Assembly: GCA_025738555.1 (NCBI GenBank)
Contig: JAOVFP010000012.1
Coordinates: forward strand, 744,001 to 808,000
Direction of reading: 5' to 3'
Length of the DNA: 64,000 nucleotides
From: Cyathus striatus
Taxonomy: Eukaryota; Basidiomycota; Agaricomycetes; Agaricales; Nidulariaceae
Numbering within the stretch: the stretch's first letter is position 1; the number at the start of each line of letters is the position of its first letter. The notes beneath the pieces are model-generated. The model was not told where the DNA came from and searched no databases. It saw only the letters and a list, made by a program, of their open reading frames with translations. A program made the translations under genes and the position numbers. Positions 20,945 through 31,356 of this stretch are shown here, one piece after another.

Positions 20945-21187
20945 TGTAAGGGCCAAAAATTGGCAGGTCGGGTATATGTTTGTAATCCCTGCGAATTGCG
21001 CAATTGAGCTTAATTCGAGCTCTGCGAGATGAAGTGGCAAGTCACAAAAAGTGCCTCCTTCCAAATGCGGGGACGTACACTCCATCCCATCCCCGATTCA
21101 GCGCCTAATAGGCGCCTAACGTGAGAACCATCTATCTTTTCTGGTTTTCGCGCAACTCGCGGACATCCGTCCTCCCCCCACCGCACC
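20945..21187. promoter_or_regulatory. Divergent promoter between the MFS gene and NOP12
   Basis: The two start codons are 243 bp apart on opposite strands, so both promoters lie here. The NOP12 side is GC-richer. No specific element is claimed. Confidence 0.5.
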
Positions 21188-23213
21188 ATGAGCCTCGCTT
21201 CTTTTCTCCTCAAGTCTGCAAAGAAAGTCGATTCAGAACTCGACTCCCTATTCAAAGCCACGGTACACGTATCCGCTACATTGCAAAATGAAACCCTTTC
21301 TGACACCTACTTCACAGCCCACGCCTATCCCAGCGCCCGCTAATTCCGCTCCAGCAGGAACCTCCAAGGATGCCAAAAAAAAACGAAAGCTAGAGGCCGA
21401 TGACGAATCACACGACACCTCATCTGCCAAACGCGCCAAATCGAGCCCCACGAAGGATGCGAAGAAGGGCAAATCAAAAGCTGCTGCTGAAAAGGTGAAG
21501 GAGAAGGAGGTTGAAGAGGTTAAACCTGTCGAAAAGAAGGAGAAGAAAGAAAAGAAGGACAAAAAGAGCAAGGCAGAGAAGAAGAGCAAGGGAAAGTTGA
21601 AGCAGATAGAAGAGGATAGTGAGGACGACGTCAATTCCGATTTGGAAAATGCGTATCATCAAGCCCAGGAGAAGAGTACCACTGTTAAGGACGCGGACAA
21701 ACCAGAAGAGGATGCTGAATCTGGTGCAGAAAGCGACGATGAAGTTGACCTCACGAATCTGGTGCACGAGTCGTTAGCGGGCAAGGAAAAGAAGAGCAGC
21801 AAGCCAAAGATCAAGTTCATTCCCGAGGACGAAACTCAAGAGCAGAAAGACCGACGCACAATCTTCGTTGGAAATTTACCACTCGAAGTCGCACAGAAGA
21901 GGGTCTGCATCCTTTATTTCCAATCCTGCATCTAACTAACATCATATACAGCCCCTCCTAAAACAACTCCAAAAACACATCCTCGCCCTCGTCCCATCTG
22001 CCAAAATCGAATCCACGCGATTCCGCTCAGTACCCTTCCAAACACCCACCTCCAAGCTCCCCACCTCCGACGACGAAGACGACGCCAAAAAATCCAAACC
22101 ACGACAACACGATCTCGCCCGCACCTCCGCCTGGCGCGTCCAGTCCAAAGACGAAGAAGATGCGATGAAAGATGACAAGAAGTTCTTGTCCAAGAATCAG
22201 AAGAAGAAAATCGCGTTTATAAGTCAGGAGTTTCATACTTCCGCAGACTCTGTGAACGCATATATCGTCTTTGCGCATCCTGTCCCCGTTGAGCTGCAAA
22301 ATCGCGCGCTGAACGTGCCCCCTCCGAAGGAAGTCATGGATCCCTACGACGCAGCTCTTGAGGCAGTAGAAAAAGGCGATGGGACAATCTTCATGGAGCG
22401 GCTTATTCGTGTGGATTTGGTAGGCAAGTCCGCTGCAGGGAAGGAAGAGAAGAAGCCTACCGGAGTGGAGCCAGATCCCAAGCTCTCGATTTTCGTGGGC
22501 AATTTAGACTTTGCGAGCAAGGAGGAGGATTTGAGGGTGTTCTTTGAGGGCGTTGTGAGTGCGGAACTTGGGCCGCCTCCCGAAGCGAAGGAGGTGGAAA
22601 GCGAGGACGGGGTGAAGAAGCTCAAGACGTGGGTTACGCGTGTAAGGATTGTGCGGGACCGCGATACGCAGCTTGGGAAAGGGTTTGCGTATATTCAGTT
22701 TGCTGTGCGTTCTCTCCTTATTCTTTCTGTTGTACATACTAAAACACAGATATGTAGGACCGGGAATGCGTAGACGAGATCCTCTCGCTCGAAGAAACCA
22801 AACTCAGATTCGCAAAACGCAAGCTCCGCGTAGAAAAGTGCAAAACCCTCCCAGGCGCATCAAGCAAAACTTCCCTCTCATCCATGTCTAAATCTAAATC
22901 CGACAAACCTCAAGCACAAGCGAGACCCGCGAAAGTGGATATACCCAAAGGCGATCCTGCGCTCGGTGAGAAGATTGCTTCGTTGTCCAAGGAGGATAGG
23001 AAGAAGGCAAAGTCTGCTGATGCGGATCGTGTGGCGAGACGGTTGGCGAAGAAGAAGGCGAGGATGTCTATGGGGCCTAAGGTTGAGGGGGGTGAGAGGA
23101 AGAGGGATAGGAAGGATAGGAAGCCCAAGGAGAAGAGAAATACGGGGAGAAAGGAGGGTGGGAAGAGGGTGAGGAGTGAGAAGAGTGCGGTTAAGAGGAA
23201 TGTGAAGAAGTAA
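21188..23213 (+). CDS. NOP12: Nucleolar RNA-binding protein NOP12, 25S rRNA maturation
   Basis: Four exons (21188-21262, 21318-21902, 21952-22704, 22758-23213) give 622 aa. NOP12 is a nucleolar protein needed for 60S subunit assembly. The first 200 residues are a Lys/Glu-rich disordered region. RRM1 begins near residue 205 with RRTIFVGNLPLEV and continues over a long insertion to NAYIVFAHP. RRM2 begins near residue 398 with LSIFVGNLDFASKEEDLRVF and ends in GKGFAYIQFADREC. The C-terminus is strongly basic (KKARMSMGPK, KRDRKDRKPKEKR) as in NOP12. The last intron interrupts RRM2 between GFAYIQFA and DREC. Confidence 0.88.
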
Positions 23214-23697
23214 ATGATGTAGACTCATGCTCAATACCATGCTGTTTTTTGGGATTTTATATACCGAGCGTCAGTTACCTGCGCTTAACCGAAGCGCTTC
23301 CTCAACAATTTATTTTTATCTTATTTGATAAACTGTTCTCTTATCATTCATCGTCGTTGGCCGCCAAGTTCCAACTAATGCTTAAAATAGGATAGCCTCA
23401 CTATGAAGAGACCTTCAAGGGTACATTTACACCACTTAAATTATTATCAAAATTGCTGTAAAAACTGCGGCATATTTTGAGTCTCCTTGGGGAATTAGAA
23501 ACATCTCAAATGTACAATGCGTAAAAAGCTGTACATATGAAGCCTCACAATACCAGCCGCAGAGTGACACTGCCACTGAATATCCACTTTCTTTAAATAA
23601 GTTCCTGATCTGCATTTCCACTCTTAAGTATTTCCACTTAAGAATTCTGACATTCTGACATACTCCCTTTTCATCTTATACCACCATCTCGAATCCA
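23214..23697. other. Intergenic between NOP12 and the CYSTM gene
   Basis: AT-rich 3' flank of NOP12 and upstream region of the CYSTM gene. Pyrimidine-rich DNA (23665-23697) precedes the CYSTM start. No gene is seen. Confidence 0.5.
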
Positions 23698-24117
23698 ATG
23701 TCATACATGGGTCCTGCTATTGATAAGCCCACCCCGACCTACCAGGGCGCTCCGGGGGATTACTATTCAGCTCGTAAATCTTGTTCTTGACGAAAGCACC
23801 TTATATACTGACATCACGGCCTGCCTCTGCGTAGAACACTCCCACCAGCAACCATATGTCCAGACGCCTCCTCAAGGGGCATATTACCCTGGGCCTCAGC
23901 AGCCGCAGTACTCTATGCCCAATACGCAATACCAGCCGCAGCCACAACCGCAGATGGTTTTTGTTCAAGCTCATCCAGAGCCAGATTCGTCAACGTGGTT
24001 GCCTTGTGCTTGGTACGCACATTGCTCATATCCCCGCGTTCAGTAACTTAATGTATGTTCAGCCTGACGGGGTGTTGCGCTGCATTGCTCTGCTGTCCAT
24101 GCTGGGTATTCATCTAA
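23698..24117 (+). CDS. CYSTM-type small cysteine-rich tail-anchored protein
   Basis: Three exons (23698-23773, 23835-23997, 24063-24117) give 97 aa. The N-terminal three quarters are a disordered Pro/Gln/Tyr-rich region (QTPPQGAYYPGPQQPQYSM). The last exon encodes CLTGCCAALLCCPCWVFI at the very C-terminus, the pattern of the cysteine-rich transmembrane module (CYSTM) found in small stress-associated membrane proteins of plants and fungi. The joined frame depends on a donor after ACGTG (23997) that splits the first Cys codon of the module. Family members sit in membranes through the Cys-rich segment; the biochemical role is not established. Confidence 0.75.
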
Positions 24118-24887
24118 GCATGACGGGGATGTCGGGGATCTGTCCGAGATGTCAGAGCTATGGCATATGTGTATTTTGGGATGATGATTGTCGCTGGAAT
24201 GGACTTTTGACGGTGGGTGGTTGAGATGATGTTTGACCACCGTGGGGGGGTTGGCTGTAACTGTAAATTATCGCATTTTTCTTCGCCGTCTTCAGCTCAG
24301 GACTGTTACTGTACTAAAATTACTGTAGTTTTATCTCACATGTTTACCACTGGTTTCGTTCTTCTTATGACTCGTCCGATAGCGATGGGAACGTGTTTAC
24401 GTTGTCCTGACGAATAAAGGTAACAGAGTAGAAAATAACCTGGTGTTTGTGTCCCCAAAAATGGAGTGGGTGTTTCCAGCTCTCAGGCAACGACCTATCA
24501 GTGTTTACATTGTCAGTTGACTTGCAAAATTGGAATTAAGGATGAAATGACAATGCCAGGACACCATATAGAGCATTTTTGAAACCCAAGGTATCAAAAG
24601 GTATCGCCTGATCTTCTCCAAGCTTGCTCTGAGTAAGCTGCAAAGTACAAGTGTGTGGTTTGAGTCAAAGTTGGTTCAAGTGGTAAGGTTCACACGAGCC
24701 GTCAGCAGCGGCTCTGCGGTCAGCATTTTTCAACCAACATCTTTCTTTACTTATCCTTCCTCAGGTTTTGGTTATGATTTCGCCATCCGCCAGGTGTTCA
24801 AACTTCCCGAATGCCGGAATCACGGTCCATATTTAATCTCGCGGCTCTTTGCCTAATCGTGATATTAATCATCTCTCCAGTGACTTG
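24118..24887. other. Intergenic, no gene seen
   Basis: 3' flank of the CYSTM gene and upstream region of the CoA-transferase gene. A short upstream exon of the latter cannot be excluded, because a CTCTCCAG acceptor-like site lies at 24873-24880 just before its first ATG. Confidence 0.45.
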
Positions 24888-26718
24888 ATGTCGATAGCAA
24901 ACGTACGTCCTATAACTGCTGCAAGCAAGTTGTGGCAGTCCGTGGGGCTTCCTGACGAAGCCTTGAAGCGACTCCACCTTGAAGGAGACCCGGATAGGGC
25001 TGTAGACTCGTCGTTTCTGTTGGGAACAGCGGCTCAGGTTGGTTTGTGGAAAACTAATTTATTTCGCATTCACAGATGATTCTGAGTGAGAGATACAGGT
25101 ATCTGTAGGCTTGTCTGGTTTATCCGCTGCTCGATTGCATGCTCTAAGAGCAGGGCTGGAGCAAGATGTAACTGTTGATGCACGACACGCTGCACTTGCG
25201 TTCCGTATGTCTTTATGTAGTTCATGTTACAAACAAGGATCTTATTTGATTTTGTAGACACCGAAGCATTTTACACCACAAATGTCGATGTAGCCCGCAC
25301 TTTGTGGGATAGCATTGCCGGGTTGTATAAAACGAAGGACAATAGCTATGTTCGAATCCATACTAACTTCCCACAGTACGAGAAGACCCTCTCTTTGCTT
25401 TCTTCAAAGTACTTAAACTTATCGCAGCCACCGTCGAGGTATCTTGAATATTCTGAACATCGCCGACACCAAAGATGTCACCCACAAAGAAGTCCAAGAT
25501 GCACTTAGTCAATGGGACTCTGTAGAGTTCGAGACTGAAGCAGCAAATAAAGGAATGTGTGCTACAGCAATGAGATCCTTCGAGCAATGGGATCGACATC
25601 CACATTCCAAGGCATTGGCTGGTATACCTCCAGTGGAGATTAGAAAAATCGGAGATGCGCCTAAACGGATCATTTCTCCTGGAAAGAGGCCTCTCGACAG
25701 GATCAAAGCTTTGGATCTCAGTCGTGTATTAGCTGGACCAGCATGTGGTAGGGCTCTTGCAGGTATATATTCGATGTTTTGATACAGTATTGAACGTGTG
25801 CTATATCACTGATGTTGAATATCTACAGCACACGGTGCTGACGTTCTTCTCGTTACTTCACCTAACTTGCCTTCTCTTCCAAATTTTGACATAGAAACTT
25901 CCCTGGGAAAACGTACCACGCAAATTAATCTCCTGGAAGAATCTGGAAAAGATAAACTTCGAGAACTAACAACCGACGCAGACATATTTTTGCAAGCATA
26001 TCGTCCAGGGGGTCTAGAAGACAGAGGATTTGGTGTGCAAGAACTAGCGAAATTACACCCAGGAATTGTATGTGCAAATCTGAGAGCCTGGGGATGGAAT
26101 GGTCCTTGGGAGGGTAGAAGAGGAGTTAGTGCCAATTCTTTAAATATTCGATCTTCTGTCTTACGGCATGAATAATTTTCAGTTCGATTCTCTAGTGCAA
26201 ACTGCAACAGGATTTAATTATGCAGAAGGAGAAGCCTACCAGATTTTCCAAGGAGAACAAAATACAGATGTCAGGCCGCGACCTTTCCCGATGCAAGCCA
26301 TTGACTTCGCAGCTGGTTACCTTCTTGTATTCGGTATTAACGCAGCATTATGCAAAACTATTACTGTTTGTCATTACACCCAGCTCGCTTTATTAATCGA
26401 CTAAAATATAATATATATACACTGTAGGAGGGAGGCTCCTGGGAAGTCCACGTCTCCCTTGCCGCCGTTGGGCAGTGGATACGTTCTCTTGGGCGTAACC
26501 TGGATGGGTTTTCTATCGGACGCCCTTTTCCAAAGGCTGGTGAACAAGAAGTAGAAGAATTATCGGTGACATGGAAAGGGATGGATGGGGATGAGTGGAT
26601 TAGAGCTTTAAAACATCCAGCAGTTTTAAGTCTGACACCGGTAAGAGAGGGCGGTGAAGACGGAATTGCAGCGCTGAAGTTAGACGCCCACAAGCCTGTT
26701 TGGATAGAAACTTCATGA
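24888..26718 (+). CDS. CoA-transferase family III (CaiB/BaiF) protein
   Basis: Seven exons (24888-25037, 25099-25204, 25258-25375, 25428-25762, 25829-26124, 26183-26365, 26428-26718) join in phase to 492 aa. Class III CoA-transferases move CoA between carboxylic acids. The second half carries the signature ALDLSRVLAGPACGRALAAH then GADVLLVT, ADIFLQAYRPGGLEDRGFG, IVCANLRAWGWNGPW and RRGFDSLVQTATGF. The first ~235 residues form a divergent half with LWQSVGLPDEALKRLHL and VDVARTLWDSIAGLY, as in the ~500-aa fungal members. Substrates are unknown. The ATG at 24888 is the first in frame; a short 5' exon could be missing. Confidence 0.85.
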
Positions 26719-26921
26719 TTTTCCTGCAAAACCAATATCAACAGTATTTGGTACTGGTAGAGGATCATACTCGTCTATATGTCGTTGTGTAAGTTCAGTA
26801 TCTAACGTCTTCAGTTCGAGTATGGTCGCGTGTAATCCAGGCTCTTACTATGGGAATGTCGAAGCGACAGTCTGTTTGAGTTCAAAACAATATCTTGTTC
26901 CATAGCATAAGTACGTGTTCA

Positions 26922-28242
26922 TTATAAGTCATCTAAATCATCTACAATAACCATGTTAAGCCTAACGTCATTCATGTATGAGAGATGCGGAAAATAGGTA
27001 AGAAGCTTTTCCCTATTATCTTCATCCGAATCATTCGGATAGGGAACTACCAGTTTTATCTTCACATATTGCAACATAGGAAATAATTCTTTTTTTGCAA
27101 GGTCCTTATCTAGTCTCCTCCAGTATTCTTCTGCTTCATTGGTACTATCTTGCCAATGAGAAGTCGTAATAGTTGAACACACAAGTTCGAAATATTCGAG
27201 CAAAGAACGAGATGTCGTAGATAAAACCTTGTGCAAGTGAGTAAAATCTTCCATGATTTGATTAAAATCCATGATATAATACACCATCGAATGAAGGCTT
27301 TCTAGTGTTCCCAGATTAACAGGAATATCTTGGAATTCATCTTTAAGATTGAAAGCAGGTAATGAATGTAGGTTTTTATCATACAAAAGATTGGTTATGC
27401 ATACCAACATGGTTGCCGCAGTACCATATTAATTTCTGAAGAAATTTAGAACATAATTGCAGGACATTCCAACAAGACTCCACATTTGCCATCATTGTCG
27501 GGTCAAACTGTAACTCCTTTATATGTGATAATTCGAACGATGTATTTGGCGAATTGTGCAGCATAATAAGTGTATCGGTGGTTTCATTTGCGGAACCTCC
27601 AATATGTAGCCTTCGAAGTTGTTTTCGATCATATTTCGATACGGGGAATTGAGATAGTAGATCTTCCAATTGTGCCGGAAATATAGCTTTCATGTGAACG
27701 AGATCCAAGTATAAATCCTGTACATGTAGCATATGTACAAAATAGAGAGGCGACCAAGTAAAATCGACTCCAGATGAGAAGGTAACACTCTTTAGGCTGA
27801 CCAGGCTGAGGATCTTGCATATATAATCGTGAAATTTGGGTGGACAGCCGAACTTGTCACCTGCTCCACAAAGATGAAACTCTTCAACAGAGGGAAGTTT
27901 CTCCAGTATCCCCGAACCGTCGGAATTCTCCACGACGGAGCACCACACATTACTTTCGCGACTTTCTCTCCCTTCTCGTAAGCAAATTCTCAGTATGCGA
28001 ACATAGGATAACAAACGAGGATTCTGGGCTGCAACACTTTGGAAACGTTCGTATAATTCGCGAACCTTTCTGTCAAAGTGCCACAAATCCAACTTGTGGA
28101 AGATGTACCTTTGGCAGTAAGGTGTAAATATGCGGGACGCTAGAGCGCACGATTTAAGATCTGCATAGTTGTCTTCGGATGTCGCAATATGATCAACTAT
28201 TAATCCTGAAATATCTAGTAGAGGAAGCGTAGGGTATACCAT
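26922..28242 (-). CDS. F-box-like protein
   Basis: Two exons, 27405-28242 and 26922-27340, split by a 64-nt intron (donor GTATGC, acceptor CTTAAAG) that restores the frame; total 418 aa. The N-terminus LPLLDISGLIVDHIATSEDN then LKSCALASRIFTPYCQRYIF fits the short fungal F-box plus following helix. The rest contains weak leucine-rich-like repeats (LRRLHIGGS, ELSHIKELQFDP, FLQKLIWYCG). Such proteins usually recruit targets to SCF ubiquitin ligases and belong to large, fast-evolving families in Agaricomycetes. The target is unknown. The gene converges on the CoA-transferase gene with about 200 bp between stops. Confidence 0.75.
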
Positions 28243-29912
28243 GATTCAGCTTCTTAGATCAAGAACGCTAGCAGTGAATCGATGAAGCCAAGATGAAGAT
28301 GGAGCGCTCAGCGTGTTGTTGATTTGAAGTTGAGCTTTGTTTATAACAGAGGCCAATGGCCTTACGGAGGCTTACGCCATGGTGACTTTTCTTGAACCAA
28401 TCCTTGCCTTCGATCCAACTCCAATCTTGCTTTCATCTTGTTCTTACTTGTTCTTATCCCTGTCTATTCTCGGATGGTACATCATCCAAACAGTCAGAAT
28501 CAGTCAACGTACTTTTTCTCAAATATACCCAGGCACAAGATCCAGCCGAGTCAAAACTCCCGATTTTGATGATCGTCTCCATACACTGAGTCCGAGCTGT
28601 TGCTTGCTGATGGATGGGATGAATGTTTGCAGATTCGAATCCTATATTTAAGGAATCGACGCGTCATGCCGTAAACTAGTTGGCTGCGTATTAATTCCAC
28701 TGGTCGAAAAGCCGCCTCCGAGTTGTGCTAGGTCGCACCTTAATAAGTCTCGAAACACTTGTTAGCGGTCCGGATTCCTTGAACTGTATTCAAAATCCAA
28801 GCAAGGGGCGTAACATTCAAGCTCCATTGTAGCGGAGTTCCGTCTTGGATGAGCCTAGAGCACATTACTGACAGCCAGTACGCTTGAAAACTATTGGACC
28901 ACGTTTGAAATTTCACAGAAAGTGGCAATATCAAAGGGCCATCCGACTTCTCAAGTGATTTAGAGCGGTTTCAAGCAATTCAAGTATAATTAAATCCAGA
29001 ACAAATCTCAAAAGTCGACTGCGCACTTGGACCTAGCGCGGTTTTTCTTCACTCACCATTCAATTTCCAAAGTATTCGGTGAGTAGAACCCTCTCCGAGT
29101 CACAGCTGCCATGATCTGTGCTCACAGTCCCCCTGATCCCAGAATTAGAACATCGAAGAGACCCTCAATTTAAACGCCCTGGCTGATGCTCTACGAGAGG
29201 GCGGCTTTAAGTAGGCAGAGCGCCACCAGAATTGTGAGCCAAGCAAGTGGCGCCGTAGATGTAGCATGCACCAAGTGAACATGCGATTGGACAAAAGCCA
29301 GACGTGACTGATCTGCCCAAATTCGAACTTTGAGAGGTATAAGGGCCATGTCCAAGTCGTTGGGCTAACGAGGATGGTCTAAAATGAACTTGGTGAGAAG
29401 AGAGAAGCAGTAAATATTTTGGATAACCCAAGTTAAGAATAAGTACTCTTTTATTTATTTATTGTCATCAAACAAACTGTGAGTGCCACATACCTCACTG
29501 TGCTTCCAAACTAAATATCCAATTACTGATATTTCGCATGCAACCCATGCCAGGAAACGCAACCATTGCGCAATGTATGAAAATTTCGAAATGCGAAAGC
29601 AGGTTGATAAGAACTTAAAGTTCAAGGGTTCAAAGTATCCTCGTATCTGCAGAAGAGGTACGCGCAGGCGTCAAGGGCATGATTGCTCCGAGCCGATGGA
29701 TGTTATCTATTAAAGAACATTTGAAGAGTCTAGACAAGTCGGTCTGTGAGAAGAGAGAAGCCTTCGTACATATTTTCAATAAAGCTAAGTTAAGAGTGGG
29801 TAAAAAATATCCTTTCGAAACGAAAAATCCCGTCCCGATTCCCGCCCAATCCAACCCACCCAATCCTTCCCGCGAAACACGAACACGATCATCACAGTTG
29901 CGCATGGAAGAA

Positions 29913-29940
29913 GGAAGTAAATAAAAGGAAGTAAATAAAA
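29913..29940. repeat. Exact 14-bp tandem duplication
   Basis: GGAAGTAAATAAAA occurs twice in direct succession (29913-29926 and 29927-29940), a typical slippage product. Confidence 0.85.
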
Positions 29941-30168
29941 GATACCGCTCGATCCGGAACTTGATATGGAAAGTATCAGTAGTGATACTCATACTAAACC
30001 CGCTTCTCAAAGCTCAAAGAAAACATACGGTATACGGAATGTGACCGAAGCACGTTATCCCTAGATTTCTATATGCGATTTTCGGCACTGCGTGTAGATT
30101 ATAGATGGACGATTTGTGATGCGCTGATGGGGGTTGAAACTTGCTTGAATGAGGTTAGTCTGTAGTAC

Positions 30169-30187
30169 TTTTTTTTTTTTTTTTTTT
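30169..30187. repeat. Poly-T tract
   Basis: An uninterrupted run of 19 T. On the minus strand it reads poly-A and might mark a retroposed 3' end, but no neighbouring element body is visible. Confidence 0.7.
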
Positions 30188-30873
30188 GGCTGCGTCGGTG
30201 TTTAGGCAGCAAGAGAAGCTGCGATTATGTAGTAGTAGATTTGTATCAGTCAACTACGCACGTCTCGGACGTCATTGGCAAAATCCATCAATTAGCAATA
30301 ATAAGCATTATCGTAAGCTTCAACGCTAAATATTGAAAAGGCGCATGATAAAGTTCAACTGTCGACTTCGACATCGCAAATCAATCACTTGACAGAACTT
30401 GGGACCAGTTGATTGGTTGGGTGAAGGTTATTTAAAGGGGGACCGGGGGTGCGGTGTGGGCTCGCCGACACATTGTCGCCGTACGTATAGCAGAATGCGC
30501 TCAGTGGGCCGTAGTGAGTCTACAGAAGGGGGAGCTTGGTAGGCTTTTCTTTGTTAGTTGGTGCGCTGGATGTCAAGTGTCATTTTTTGAGTCGAGGAGA
30601 GTTTGACGTCGATTGCTCGATTGTTAGGAGTTGAACTGGGATTGAAAAGACCCTCGTCTGGTCAGAATATGAATTCCTTCTGACATGACAGTGGGATATG
30701 AATATGAATCGTTCGGACCCGCTTAGTGCCACGTCTGTAATCTGATTGTTCTGGAGTGATCAGTATGGTGAATATTTGAAATTCTCGTATTTGAAGTTGC
30801 GGAATATGACTGGAGTGGCCGGAGAGAGACTGGTGAGTTGCCGGGTTGGTGAAGGAGCAAGTATTAGTAGGGG

Positions 30874-31008
30874 CGGAAGTAATGGATTTTAATGTGCAAG
30901 AAGGTACAAGAAGTGGACGGAAGTAAATCCTTTTTAATGTGAAGTTGAGGAACAAGACGTACAAGAGGGACAAGGAGGAGGGACAAGAAGCGCAGGGCAC
31001 GGAAGTAA
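30874..31008. repeat. Imperfect direct repeats with three CGGAAGTAA motifs
   Basis: CGGAAGTAA occurs at 30874-30882, 30918-30926 and 31000-31008. The first two are each followed within a few bases by TTTTAATGTG and then AAG/CAAGA blocks, giving a ~44-bp imperfect direct repeat. They lie 350-480 bp upstream of the AMPK beta start codon. Confidence 0.7.
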
Positions 31009-31356
31009 AGGCGGATATGACAGTTATCACAGTATATGGTGGAGAAGGCGCCGTCCGGATCTCGAGCGTTCAAATACAAATTATGAATAAGACTAATGTA
31101 AACGCAGCTAGGTCAGTGTAAAAGTGATTGATGATTAATGGCGGTTCCGTAAATTATGGTATTTGTGGTGTTGGGTGTGGAGGTGTATGACGGAGGTGGC
31201 TGGGAGAGACGGGGTAGGGAAGGGTAGGGACTGTTCGGAAGAGGTAGACATAACACGATCGAGAGGGAGATAGCTGGCGATAAGGTGTGACGTGTGACAG
31301 TGATTAGTATTAGTAGTATTTTATTACGATTAGAATTAAACCTGCTCCTCGCCGCC

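Larger units (their letters stand above)
28243..31356. other. 3.1-kb region without a recognised gene
   Basis: No gene family could be recognised on either strand. The region contains an exact 14-bp tandem duplication (29913-29940), a 19-base T run at about 30169-30187, and imperfect repeats with CGGAAGTAA (30874-31008). Open frames such as 28337-28651 and 30662-31030 look random. Part of it is upstream DNA of the AMPK beta gene. Confidence 0.5.

Noticed and set aside
28625..28650. GATTCGAATCC resembling a tRNA B box
   Set aside because: No pairing T stem, no A box at the right distance and no acceptor stem.
29630..30010. Minus-strand open frame of 126 codons
   Set aside because: It overlaps a simple tandem duplication, has no family features, and its frame crosses apparently intergenic sequence.
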